A DNA stretch of 64,000 bases from Acidobacteria bacterium 13_1_20CM_3_53_8 (GTDB lineage: Bacteria > Acidobacteriota > Blastocatellia > Pyrinomonadales > Pyrinomonadaceae). The first letter of the stretch is position 1. Every line of letters starts with the position of its first letter. Where the stretch lies: positions 121,903 through 185,902 of the forward strand of contig MNJR01000011.1 in NCBI GenBank assembly GCA_001920415.1, given 5' to 3'. The notes under the pieces were generated by a model, which saw only the letters and a program-made list of their open reading frames with translations, ran no database searches and had not been told where the DNA came from. The translations under genes and the position numbers were made by a program. Of this stretch, positions 7,490 through 15,480 are shown piece by piece.

Positions 7490-8515
7490 ATGCTCTATAA
7501 GCTTCTGAAAATTGATAGTGCCTTCGGAAATTTGGAGCCAGTGTCTTTCCTTGATTTTTCGGAACTGGGGAAACTAGAGAAAGACCTAGAGGGAATTCTG
7601 GCTGAGCATCTACTCGGTGTGCTGTTCGAGGATGGTGCTCTTATGCCGATATTTCAAGAGCGGGCGATGCAGGCCGAAGCGGATATTTATGCCCTAAACC
7701 GTGAGGGCGATTTGATTATCTTCGAACTGAAACGTGGATTTGCAGGTGCTGATGCCATGCTTCAAGCACTGCGCTACGCGCAAGATGCAGGCCAATGGAC
7801 ATACAACAAGCTGGAAGAACAATATAAGAAGTACAATACAAGAAGCACAGCTTCTCTGGCCGAGACCCACAAGGAAGCATTTAACTTGGAACGTTCCTTG
7901 TTGCACTCTGAATTTAATAGGCGTCAACGCTTTATTATTGTTGGTAATGCTGCAAATGACGAGTTGATTGATGCTGTGGACTATTGGAAACGGCAAGGGC
8001 TATCGGCTGATTTTCTACCTTATCGCGTTTACAGAATAGACAATCAGTATTATTTTGAATTCTTTGCTCTACCTTATGACAGACATCAGAATCCATCAGC
8101 CGTAAAAGGAGTGCTATTCGATACAAATCGCAGCTATAATGAAAACTCTATTTGGGAAATGATGGAAAAATCTCGTGTGGCTGCTTATGGTGACATAAAG
8201 GATGTTGTTAAATACCTCAATCCCAAGGATATCGTCTTCTTTTCGCATAAAGGGATGGGTATTGTAGCTGCGGCAACAGTGCTTGGGCCAGTCAAGGACG
8301 ACGGGTCTGATGAAAAATATCGTAAAGTAAGGTTTCTAACTTCAATCCCAAAGCGGGATCAAGGAATACAGAAATGGATGCCTTTCAGCCAAGTTTCACA
8401 GGTGACAGGTAAATCCTTCTACTGGGCACGCACAATTAAAAACCCATATCTAAACAGAGAAGAAGCGGAGCATCTGTTAGCTGAATTGAAAAAGGCACTA
8501 CAACCCGATACCTAG
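7490..8515 (+). CDS. PD-(D/E)XK nuclease-like protein (DUF91/NucS-like)
   Basis: 341-residue protein with an N-terminal restriction-nuclease-like core. Asp65, Glu79 and Lys81 sit in EADIYALNREGDLIIFELKR, the D-x13-E-x-K spacing of PD-(D/E)XK enzymes, followed by an amphipathic helix DAMLQALRYAQDAG as in DUF91/NucS-type nucleases. The C-terminal third (about 235-335) forms a separate domain beginning PKDIVFFSHKGMGIVAAATV, reminiscent of PUA/EVE-like RNA- or DNA-binding folds, which is my inference. Start ATG 7490 has GAGG ten bases upstream. It is AT-richer than mqnC and has no methyltransferase partner. A stand-alone repair or defence nuclease is plausible. Confidence 0.7.
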   Translation: MLYKLLKIDSAFGNLEPVSFLDFSELGKLEKDLEGILAEHLLGVLFEDGALMPIFQERAMQAEADIYALNREGDLIIFELKRGFAGADAMLQALRYAQDAGQWTYNKLEEQYKKYNTRSTASLAETHKEAFNLERSLLHSEFNRRQRFIIVGNAANDELIDAVDYWKRQGLSADFLPYRVYRIDNQYYFEFFALPYDRHQNPSAVKGVLFDTNRSYNENSIWEMMEKSRVAAYGDIKDVVKYLNPKDIVFFSHKGMGIVAAATVLGPVKDDGSDEKYRKVRFLTSIPKRDQGIQKWMPFSQVSQVTGKSFYWARTIKNPYLNREEAEHLLAELKKALQPDT

Positions 8516-8670
8516 CAACACATTCAACCCGACCTCGTAATGGCTTTCCTTTCATCATTGTGTGATAGATTCATGGCTGTGCTGCGTGCTCGCGGCTGTT
8601 TAAGTTCCGGCGCTGGGCGTTTTCTTGAAGGGCGAATATAATTGTTGGCTGAAGGAGAAGCATAAGATTT

Positions 8671-8910
8671 ATGAAGGCATATAGAACTTACTTGACTATT
8701 AAAGACCCCAAACAAGTTGTTCTCTCCGATGTACCTTTTCGTCCGGGCCAGCAGGTCGAAATTGTCGTCTTGGCCGCAGACGAAGATAATTTGGCTCGTG
8801 TACGTGAGTTGAAAGATTTGCTCAGAGCCACACAATCTTTGCCTCAAGCCCAAGCCTTAACCGAAGACGATATTATGCGAGAAGTTGAGGTATACCGGAG
8901 CGGTCAATGA
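8671..8910 (+). CDS. Antitoxin of a PIN toxin-antitoxin pair
   Basis: 79-residue protein starting MKAYRTYLTIKDPKQVVLSDVPF, with an AbrB/Phd-like N-terminal strand pattern and the phrase FRPGQQVEIVVLA typical of small antitoxins that precede PIN toxins. The C-terminal half is helical and acidic and would embrace the toxin. A GGAGAAG ribosome-binding site lies upstream. Its stop overlaps the PIN toxin start by four bases (8907-8910). The family name is inferred mainly from context. Confidence 0.75.
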   Translation: MKAYRTYLTIKDPKQVVLSDVPFRPGQQVEIVVLAADEDNLARVRELKDLLRATQSLPQAQALTEDDIMREVEVYRSGQ

Positions 8911-9320
8911 AAGTCGTCATTGACACCAGCGTGGTTGTCTCGGCAGCCTTAAAAGATCGAGACCCGGAGGCAATCATATTGTTTGTTGTTGAGCGGCCTG
9001 AATTTGAATGGATTGTTTCAGCTTCCATTCTGGAAGAGTATAAAGCTGTATTGAGGCGAGAGAGATTCGGCTTGCCCAAAGAAATATTGCATAAATGGGA
9101 TGAGATGTTCGACGGGTTGACGACTAATATAGCAGTAGATGTGGAGGTGGATTTCCCGCGAGACAGAAAAGACGCCAGGTTTCTCGAATGCGCATTGGTG
9201 GCAGATGCAGAATATCTTATCACCGGAGACAAAGATTTTACAGAAGCACAGAAGTTGATTAATACGACGATAATATCAGTGACCATGTTTAAGAAAATAG
9301 TGATGGATGCGTGGTCTTGA
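8907..9320 (+). CDS. PIN-domain toxin (COG1569 type)
   Basis: 137-residue PIN-domain ribonuclease toxin. The acidic triad region is visible as VVIDTSVVVSAAL at the N-terminus (Asp5), ILEEYKAVLRRERF (Glu near 44) and the LITGDKDF motif with ARFLECALVADAEY just before it, matching the putative toxin component, PIN family. Toxins of this class cleave RNA and are held inactive by the upstream antitoxin. Its 3' end overlaps, on the opposite strand, the tail of a degenerate small gene (9276-9419). Confidence 0.87.
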   Translation: MKVVIDTSVVVSAALKDRDPEAIILFVVERPEFEWIVSASILEEYKAVLRRERFGLPKEILHKWDEMFDGLTTNIAVDVEVDFPRDRKDARFLECALVADAEYLITGDKDFTEAQKLINTTIISVTMFKKIVMDAWS

Positions 9321-9419
9321 AAGCGGCGCGTTGTCGAGAATGCTCAGCAGGTCATTCGATGTCGTCTTTAACGCTCCCTCACGAATGTCTTCGTCGTAAA
9401 CCAGAAGATATATCTTCAT
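9276..9419 (-). pseudogene. Truncated small toxin-like gene
   Basis: A 47-codon frame starts at ATG 9419 three bases after the stop of the 9423-9623 gene and begins MKIYLLVYDEDIREG, a start I associate with short partner proteins of small two-gene modules. After about 20 residues it reads into sequence antisense to the 3' end of the PIN toxin gene and stops at 9276. The likely reading is a second gene truncated by a recombination that fused it tail-to-tail with the PIN module. It could also be a complete micro-protein. Confidence 0.35.
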
Positions 9420-9422
9420 GGC

Positions 9423-9623
9423 TCAAGCTTTTCTATCGGCAGTTCGTGTGAGAGCCGGATTTGGAATTGCTGCTAATCGCTTGGGATTTAGCGCTCGCAC
9501 TCGCCCTTTTTTTCTTAGCATGCGTCGTCTAGCCCAGCCCGGCCCGTAAGCTACGACTTCTAACTTATCTAGGTCGTAGTGTGGGCGTAGGTCATCTTCA
9601 GAATCGCTCTTTCTTTTTTTCAT
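9423..9623 (-). CDS. Small basic protein, probable antitoxin-like
   Basis: 66-residue charged protein (MKKRKSDSEDDLRPHYDLDKLEVVAYGPGW then a basic tail RRRMLRKKGRVR). The acidic HYDLDKLEVV segment is common in short antitoxin-like proteins that precede a toxin. The next frame (start 9419) follows after three bases, so the two were probably a coupled pair before the second was truncated. A good purine-rich stretch (AGGAGAG) precedes the start. Function is unproven. Confidence 0.5.
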   Translation of the reverse strand: MKKRKSDSEDDLRPHYDLDKLEVVAYGPGWARRRMLRKKGRVRALNPKRLAAIPNPALTRTADRKA

Positions 9624-9678
9624 AAGCTCTCCTCTCTTTCGGGTCTAGCTCGCGCGCTGATAATCTATGATAAGAGAG

Positions 9679-9786
9679 CGGGGGCAAGCCCGCCTTCCTT
9701 ACCTTTGAGATCATGAGAGTTGAGCTTTTCATGGGAATAGCTCAACTCTGGTCACTTCGCAGGTCAGGAAGGCGGGCTTGCCCCCG
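9679..9786. repeat. Nested GC-rich inverted repeat
   Basis: Outer arms of about 21 bases, GGGGGCAAGCCCGCCTTCC (9680-9698) and its reverse complement ending at 9785, enclose an inner inverted repeat AGAGTTGAGCT / AGCTCAACTCT (about 9716-9749). It lies between the small gene at 9423-9623 and the end of the RNase G/E gene (9864). It could act as a terminator for the latter or be a small non-coding mobile element. No gene is seen in the spacer. Confidence 0.75.
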
Positions 9787-9863
9787 CCGACTTTTCAGAG
9801 ATGTAGGCTTCAAACTTCTCTTCAATCAGTATAAGAAGATTTTGCTACATCTGATATCTGCCC

Positions 9864-12677
9864 TTAAATAAAAGCGAAGTCGAACTGCTCTTGGTGAATG
9901 CTTGGGTCGCTTGTGATGTCCACAGCGCCCAGGTAGTCCTCTATCTCGTTGAGCACGTCGCGCTCTGTGCTGCGAAGGACGCGCGCGACCTCCGGGTTGA
10001 TTCTGAGGGTCGTCTGCTTGGTGTCGCCGTCAATGTTTCGCGCAAGACGGCGCGCTTCTTCAAGAATCTCGTAGCAGATGGTTTGCGGCGATTTTATGAG
10101 TCCTGCGCCCTGGCAGTACGAACACGGCGCGCAGAGCGTTCTTTCGAGCGATTGCTTGACGCGCTTGCGTGTCATGATGACGAGGCCGAAGTCGTTGAAG
10201 GAGAGAACTTTTGTGGGCGACTTGTCGTGCTGCAATGCTTCGTGAAGAGCCTGCATGACGCGCTGGCGATTGCGCCGCTCCTCCATGTCAATCAGATCGA
10301 GCACGATGATGCCGCCAAGATCGCGCAGACGAATCTGACGTATGATTTCATCAACGGCTTCCATGTTGGTCTTCGTGATGGTGTCTTCAAGGCGAGAGCC
10401 GCCGCGTCCTACGAACTTTCCTGTGTTCACGTCAATCGCAACCAAAGCTTCCGTCTGGTTGATGACGAGGTAGCCTCCGCTCTTTAACCACACGCGCGGC
10501 TTGATGGCTTTTTCAATCTCTACCTGCACGCCGAATGCTTCGAGTATGGGCGTGTCGCGCGTGTATAGCTTCACGCGCTTGACCATGCGCGGCTGTATGC
10601 GGTTTATGAACTCGACTATGCGTTGGTACTCCTCTTCCGAATCAACGCGGATTGCAGCGAAGTCGTCCGAGAGTTGGTCGCGCAGGATTCGCTCAACCAA
10701 ATCCAAATCTTGATGAACGAGCGCAGGCGCTTTCGCCCGCTCCGCTCCGCGCCGTATGTCCAGCCACGTGCGCACAAGGTATCGCGCGTCGTCTCTTAAA
10801 TCCTCTTCGGTCACGCCGGTGCCAGCCGTGCGGACTATGAAGCCGCCGGAAGGCACTGTCTCGGTCGCGCGGATTGTCTGTATGAGTTTCCTTAGACGTG
10901 CGCGCTCCTGATCCGATTCAATCTTGCGCGAGACGCCTACGTGCTCGACCGTGGGCATGTAGACTAGATAGCGACCGGGAAGCGCTATGTGCGAAGTGAT
11001 GCGCGCGCCCTTTTTGGCTATAGGCTCTTTGGCAATTTGAACTAGAACCTCCTGGCCTTCGCGCAAGAGGTCTGTGATCGTAGGCTGGTGACGAGAGCCT
11101 GGACGGCTGCCCCTGTCGCTGCGTTCGCTTCTCTCGTTTCTCTCGCCCCTATCGCCTCTATCGCTCCTGTCAGTTCTCTCGCTTCTGTCGCTTCTCTCTT
11201 TCCTGTCTACGCTATCTCTTCGGTTACTGCGTTCACGCCTACCGTTATCGTGAGCGGCGTGAACGGGCGGCGGCGCGTCGTTGCTTTCGTCTGCGTCAGA
11301 AAGTTCTGCGCTCTCTTCGTCTTTGCCGTTCGAGCGGTCTGTCTCGGCTGCGCTCGCCTGTTGAGGCTTGGCGCTGCCGCCGCGTCTTCGTCGTCGTCCG
11401 CCGCGACGGGTTGCGAATTCCGCGCGAGGTCGCGAAGACGCAACGCTTGCCTCCGCATCTTCGTAAACTTCTTCCGTATTACTCGTGGCCTCTTCGCTCA
11501 TAGCTTCCGAGTTAGCGACCGACTTTGCTTCGCTAGCCGCAGAGCGTTTGCGCCCTTTTGCCGTAGAAGACTTCTTCGCAGGAGACTTTTTCTCCGGAGC
11601 TTTCTTCGCGCCCTTCTTCGCTGCGCGTTTTGGCTTCTCAGCTTCGCCCGCCGCCCTTTTGCTCTTCTTGCTCGCCGCGCGTTTCGCTGCGCGCTTGCCT
11701 CGCGGAGCTTCCATCTCCTCGTCGTCGCTGACGCGCTCGAAGGTCTGTGCGGGCGCGGCTAGCGTCTCGCCTGTGACTTCATCTATGAAAGTGTCAACGT
11801 GAGCGGCGACTGCTTCCTGCACCTGCGCGGTCGGGCGCGACGCTGCGTCAGAAGCTACGTCGCTGTCATCAACGCGCTGGAAGGATGACGTGGCGGGAGC
11901 GCTGCCTTGAAGGAGCGAGCCGACCTCAGCAGTGGGCACATCCTCCATGTCGAACTCGACTGCGTGAATCTGGTCGAAGATGCGCTCTTGAAGACGCGCG
12001 TCCTTGAACATCTCGCCGTTTTCGGCTGCGACCACTTCATCATCAACAACGCGCTCGAACGAAGCTCCACCGACCACAAACGGCGTCTCTATATCCGTGA
12101 CTTGCGTATGCGAAACCGCAGGCCGTGACTCCACAGGCTGCTTAGCGCCCTTGTCACGACGGCGACCGCGCTTGCCTCGCCGCTTTCCGCTTTCCGTTTC
12201 TTGCTCTGGCGCAGGCTGCTGCTCTTGCACGAGTTCAATCGGCGCGGCCACAACAACAACATCATCTTCTTCTTCAATCTCCGCCGGTTCTGAATCGAGC
12301 AAGGGTTCGGCGCGCTCATGCGTGGCTTCAATTCGATGCTCGCGCTCTATGCGCGCTTTCTCTATATGCTCCTGCGCGGCGCGCTCGGCTGACGCTTGGT
12401 CGCCCTTCTTCGATTTGTCAATTACTATGCGCTCGAACTCTTCCTCTTCATCGAAGAAGTCAGAGACGTATAGGAAAGCGTCGCGCTCCAATCCTATGTC
12501 AACGAAGGCGGACTGCATGCCGGGCAGCACGCGCATCACTCGCCCTTTGTAGATGTTGCCGACGATGCCCTGGTTCTCTTCGCCGCGCTCTATGTAAAAC
12601 TCCGTGACCCGCTCGTCCTCTACGATTGCGATCTTCTTTTCGCGCCCGTTGACGCTTACTATCAATTCTTTTGCCAT
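9864..12677 (-). CDS. rng: Ribonuclease G/E with large insertion in its S1 domain
   Basis: Endoribonuclease of the RNase E/G family, responsible for rRNA maturation and mRNA decay. Residues 1-85 are the first half of the S1 domain (MAKELIVSV to YVSDFFDEE). It resumes at GQEVLVQIAKEPIAKKGARI near 540, so about 450 residues are inserted inside S1. The insert is rich in Glu, Lys/Ala (histone-H1-like stretch near 330-375) and Ser-Asp-Arg repeats (near 485-530). It carries three copies of a motif (S/T)F(E/Q)RV-x-D at about 204, 262 and 310. The catalytic part is normal: INQTEALVAIDVNTGKF and GGIIVLDLIDME supply the Mg-binding Asps, and CAPCSYCQGAG is the zinc-link. 937 residues is about twice a plain RNase G. 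Confidence 0.93.
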   Translation of the reverse strand: MAKELIVSVNGREKKIAIVEDERVTEFYIERGEENQGIVGNIYKGRVMRVLPGMQSAFVDIGLERDAFLYVSDFFDEEEEFERIVIDKSKKGDQASAERAAQEHIEKARIEREHRIEATHERAEPLLDSEPAEIEEEDDVVVVAAPIELVQEQQPAPEQETESGKRRGKRGRRRDKGAKQPVESRPAVSHTQVTDIETPFVVGGASFERVVDDEVVAAENGEMFKDARLQERIFDQIHAVEFDMEDVPTAEVGSLLQGSAPATSSFQRVDDSDVASDAASRPTAQVQEAVAAHVDTFIDEVTGETLAAPAQTFERVSDDEEMEAPRGKRAAKRAASKKSKRAAGEAEKPKRAAKKGAKKAPEKKSPAKKSSTAKGRKRSAASEAKSVANSEAMSEEATSNTEEVYEDAEASVASSRPRAEFATRRGGRRRRRGGSAKPQQASAAETDRSNGKDEESAELSDADESNDAPPPVHAAHDNGRRERSNRRDSVDRKERSDRSERTDRSDRGDRGERNERSERSDRGSRPGSRHQPTITDLLREGQEVLVQIAKEPIAKKGARITSHIALPGRYLVYMPTVEHVGVSRKIESDQERARLRKLIQTIRATETVPSGGFIVRTAGTGVTEEDLRDDARYLVRTWLDIRRGAERAKAPALVHQDLDLVERILRDQLSDDFAAIRVDSEEEYQRIVEFINRIQPRMVKRVKLYTRDTPILEAFGVQVEIEKAIKPRVWLKSGGYLVINQTEALVAIDVNTGKFVGRGGSRLEDTITKTNMEAVDEIIRQIRLRDLGGIIVLDLIDMEERRNRQRVMQALHEALQHDKSPTKVLSFNDFGLVIMTRKRVKQSLERTLCAPCSYCQGAGLIKSPQTICYEILEEARRLARNIDGDTKQTTLRINPEVARVLRSTERDVLNEIEDYLGAVDITSDPSIHQEQFDFAFI

Positions 12678-13511
12678 GAGATGAAAATGTTCTCCCTGTA
12701 CGATTGCCCGAAAATTCGCGCTCGAAGAGCAGGCGTGGCAGCGCGCCGCGCCACCATTCGCGCCTCAAACTCTGAGCACGTGACAGTCGTAACGTTGAAA
12801 GTGTGAATGTGTGAAGACGCGGGAAAGAGCGAGCGATTGTGCGCGCACAAAGGTTGCTCCCCGCGTTCTGGAAAGTTGGAAACGGGCGCTGTGCCCTGGT
12901 CTCTTCTGATGCTTGCGCGAATCAAACTATGCGCGCGCAAGCTTTGGTCGCGCGTGAATCTGTGATGGAGTCCTACAAGGATTCCGCAAACTCTCGACGC
13001 GCGAGAGTGGATGGTCTGCAAATTAAATCTCCGCTTAGCCTGTTTGCGCCCAATCGTTCGGCAACGTTACAAGCGCGCACGTCTTAAACAGGGAGCACAT
13101 ATGCCAAAGAATATGCTCTCAAACCTGCTCAAACGCGCTCTCTCTGGCGCGTCGCCCGGCGATCGGGTCGTTTTCTACAGGCTAAAAACTCTAACTGCGC
13201 GCCGCCGGAAATCATCGCTCGCCCATGCTTCGCGCTAACCAACCGACTCGGCGCATGGTCGCTCATCTTCTGTGTGCGACCCCAGGTTCAAGCCGCTTGT
13301 AAAACTGCGGCCTCAAAAAATCCGCGCCGCCTGCCTTTATGCAAAGAGAACTTTTTTAGTAGTTGACTGTTGCGATGTTCTCGTCAACCGGCAGGACAGG
13401 CAAGCGGAAGTATAACCGAGACCATGCATAAACGCGAAGCGCGCGGGCAGAAATTCCAGCTACGGCTCTGTATACCTCAGCCTCTTACTTCGCGTGATGG
13501 AAAGCAGTAAT
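12678..13511. other. 834-base gene-poor region upstream of RNase G/E
   Basis: No recognisable protein or RNA gene on either strand. It is the 5' side of the RNase G/E gene (minus), so a long leader is possible; E. coli rne has a structured autoregulatory leader of a few hundred bases. One short plus-strand frame, 13101-13238 (45 codons, MPKNMLSNLLKRALSG), has AGGGAG upstream, but nothing else supports it as a gene. Confidence 0.5.
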
Positions 13512-13919
13512 TCATCTATAAATCAGCAGGTAGAGCAAGAAACCGCTTATGCCAATCGAAAATATCCCTGCGACTATGAACTCCCAAGACCTTTCGACTG
13601 AGACGCGCCCAAGCATCTTCATGCCATGCGTGGGAAATACGAAGTAGATAAAGCTCTTCAATACCAAGCCCCACCCGATTAAGGTAAGAATCATGTGGAG
13701 TCCGTGCCAGACGTTATGAAAAGAGACTATCAAAACTCCCAGAGGGAAATGCAGCAAGGCGTTCAGGAAGCTTCCGACCTTACCCTTGCCATGCATGTCC
13801 ATGAAGAATTGCGCCCAAACGCGCGGTTGCATGATATGAGAAACGCCGGTTACGAAAAAGTAGATGCTGGCTAGAATTAAGATCGCCGATTCCATAGCCA
13901 CCCCTTCAAATCCAGTCAT
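13512..13919 (-). CDS. Four-helix membrane protein of unknown function
   Basis: 135-residue integral membrane protein with four predicted hydrophobic helices (starting ILILASIYFFVTGVSHI, ALLHFPLGVLIVSFH, MILTLIGWGLVLKSF, FIVAGIFSIGISGFLLYLLI). A Met at residue 9 (MESAILILAS) is an alternative start. Several His residues (VSHIM, LLHFPL, HNVWHGLHM) lie near helix ends, which might suggest metal or haem contacts, but no family is recognised. A perfect 28-base palindrome lies 20 bases upstream of the start. Confidence 0.7.
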   Translation of the reverse strand: MTGFEGVAMESAILILASIYFFVTGVSHIMQPRVWAQFFMDMHGKGKVGSFLNALLHFPLGVLIVSFHNVWHGLHMILTLIGWGLVLKSFIYFVFPTHGMKMLGRVSVERSWEFIVAGIFSIGISGFLLYLLIYR

Positions 13920-13938
13920 AATCTCTTTAGGAAAGAAA

Positions 13939-13966
13939 CATCTTGAGAAGCATGCTTCTCAAGATG
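13939..13966. promoter_or_regulatory. Perfect 28-bp palindrome, candidate operator or hairpin
   Basis: Half-site CATCTTGAGAAGCA is followed immediately by its exact reverse complement, with no loop. It begins 20 bases upstream of the membrane-protein start codon (13919) and lies downstream of the DinB-methyltransferase gene stop (14054). The absence of loop and T-tract argues more for a dimer-bound operator than a terminator, but neither is proven. Confidence 0.5.
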
Positions 13967-14053
13967 CGTCCACGTGTCGAGCGGGCTGTTAGTCTAGGGC
14001 TTTCCCGAAAGCATTCAACTTGTTTCCGCCTCGCTGGAATAACCTGTCGGCTG

Positions 14054-15343
14054 TTATTCCGCTGAAGTGGCGTTCTTTTGAAAGATGAATAAATCAACAG
14101 GCTCATAAACGGGTAGGTCGCGGGGTTGTGAACTCACCAATTTTTTCAGTCGCTGCAACCCGCTTTGAAAAGCCTCGTCGCTGATGGTTATTAAGGATGA
14201 CAGACCTCGCTGGCTTATCTTCTCAAAATACTCTTCGTAAGAGGCTGCGAAAAGTTGATAAATCGTGCGATGCGAAATCAGCGTGAACGCTTCGCCGCAT
14301 ACTAACTCACAAAGCTCTTGCCCGGACGGCGTGCGCTTCTCTTCAATTTCCATAGCTTCTGGAAAACACTTGAGCCATTCAAGCTCCGCGTTATGCTCGC
14401 GCGTGCCGTTACGGATAGCTAAGTAACCTGTGGGAGTCAAAACGCGATTGCTCTCTCGAAGCGCCGGGCGCGGCTCGGCTAGATGGTGAAAAACTTGAGA
14501 CATAAAAACCAGATCAACCGCCTGACTCTCCAACGGAATGTTCTCGGCCTTGCCTTGCTTCCATTCAACATTCGGAGCACGTTGTCGCCCGGCTACGTCC
14601 AGCATTGCAGCGGAAGGCTCTACGCCGACGACCGGACAGTCGAACCTCTCGCCTAATGCGGCCGTGAAGCGTCCCGTCCCGCATCCAAGGTCTAAGACTT
14701 TTGCGATTCTTTGCAGGGGAACAGCAGGCGTTAGCGCATCCAACCATAAAGTTTTCGTTTGCTGGGGCAGACTGCGGGCTGTGTCGTAGCGGTTCGCCGC
14801 CTCCGCCTCGCTGTAAGCGTTTCTTGTTCGTCTGCCCGGCGAGGGCGGCGGTTGCTCTGGCGACCAGCTAGGCTTGGGCGCGACCGGAAGCGGTTGCTCC
14901 GAACCTAAATTTTCAGGATTGATGTCTGCATAAAAAAAGTTTTCCGGCGCGATGGGCGAGCCGAACAGTCTTCGCAACATGGCAAGCTGTCCGGCGTGAG
15001 TCATAGCGTCCGCGAGCGGGCCTTGCAGAAGTCGTTCGTAATCAGTCTCTCGCAATGGTGTGCCCGTCTCAAGATGGCGCGCTAAATCTTCCAGAACATT
15101 GTGAAAGCGGCGCACTTCTTCTTCAAACGTCTCCAGAGGTTCTGGATGCCACTCGCCGCCCGTGAATAACGTGCAGGCATAACCAATAACTCCCGTCATA
15201 TGCCATATGAGTTCACGCGGCGTGCGTACATTCACGCCAGCACGAAACTCATGGAACCCTGCGGGCGCATCACGCAAAGCCTTCTGCGTTCGATAGGCAA
15301 GCGCCGCAAGAAAATGGCGCAGAATTTTTTGCTCAGTGCGCAT
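14054..15343 (-). CDS. DinB-like domain fused to SAM-dependent methyltransferase
   Basis: 429-residue two-domain protein. Residues 1-150 look like a DinB/YfiT four-helix bundle: His residues typical of metal sites lie in ELIWHMTGVIGYA and ADAMTHAGQLAMLRRLFG, followed by the family-like SPIAPENFFYADI. After a Pro-rich linker (about 155-178) comes a class I methyltransferase with the SAM-binding motif VLDLGCGTGRFTAAL near residue 215, the acidic VVGVEPSAAMLD strand-2 end and the DLVFMSQVFHHL motif IV region. DinB domains often act as metal-dependent thiol transferases, so the fusion suggests one enzyme acting on a thiol or a toxic small molecule. Substrate is unknown. Cytosolic. Confidence 0.8.
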   Translation of the reverse strand: MRTEQKILRHFLAALAYRTQKALRDAPAGFHEFRAGVNVRTPRELIWHMTGVIGYACTLFTGGEWHPEPLETFEEEVRRFHNVLEDLARHLETGTPLRETDYERLLQGPLADAMTHAGQLAMLRRLFGSPIAPENFFYADINPENLGSEQPLPVAPKPSWSPEQPPPSPGRRTRNAYSEAEAANRYDTARSLPQQTKTLWLDALTPAVPLQRIAKVLDLGCGTGRFTAALGERFDCPVVGVEPSAAMLDVAGRQRAPNVEWKQGKAENIPLESQAVDLVFMSQVFHHLAEPRPALRESNRVLTPTGYLAIRNGTREHNAELEWLKCFPEAMEIEEKRTPSGQELCELVCGEAFTLISHRTIYQLFAASYEEYFEKISQRGLSSLITISDEAFQSGLQRLKKLVSSQPRDLPVYEPVDLFIFQKNATSAE

Positions 15344-15408
15344 CTCAAATCTAATCCAGGGTTATTTAGCGAAGCAGCCCAATGCTCGAACTGGGCGCGG
15401 CAAGAAGC

Positions 15409-15480
15409 ATTCAACTTCCATTGCAGCAAAAGATGCTGAAAGCGATTCAATCCGCGCTCCGGTTGAATGAATTGTTAGAT
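15409..15480 (-). repeat. attC-like recombination site (integron cassette end)
   Basis: Read on the minus strand: ATCTAAC-AATTC-ATTCAACC at 15480-15461, close to the R''-spacer-L'' half of classical attC sites (for example the aadA cassette site as I recall it), and a GTTGAAT matching GTTRRRY about 55 bases on (15415-15409). The last codons of the 15447-15947 gene (SFNRSAD) are made by this site. The second half is weaker than canonical. Confidence 0.4.

Noticed and set aside
11088..11762. 224-residue plus-strand open frame opposite the RNase G/E insertion
   Set aside because: It is the antisense of the low-complexity Ser/Asp/Arg and Lys/Ala repeats of a clear gene. Its protein is a compositional artefact without family signature.
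13260..13320. tRNA-like T-arm (GGTTCAAGCC) in the region upstream of RNase G/E
   Set aside because: No acceptor stem, anticodon arm or D-arm can be folded around it.
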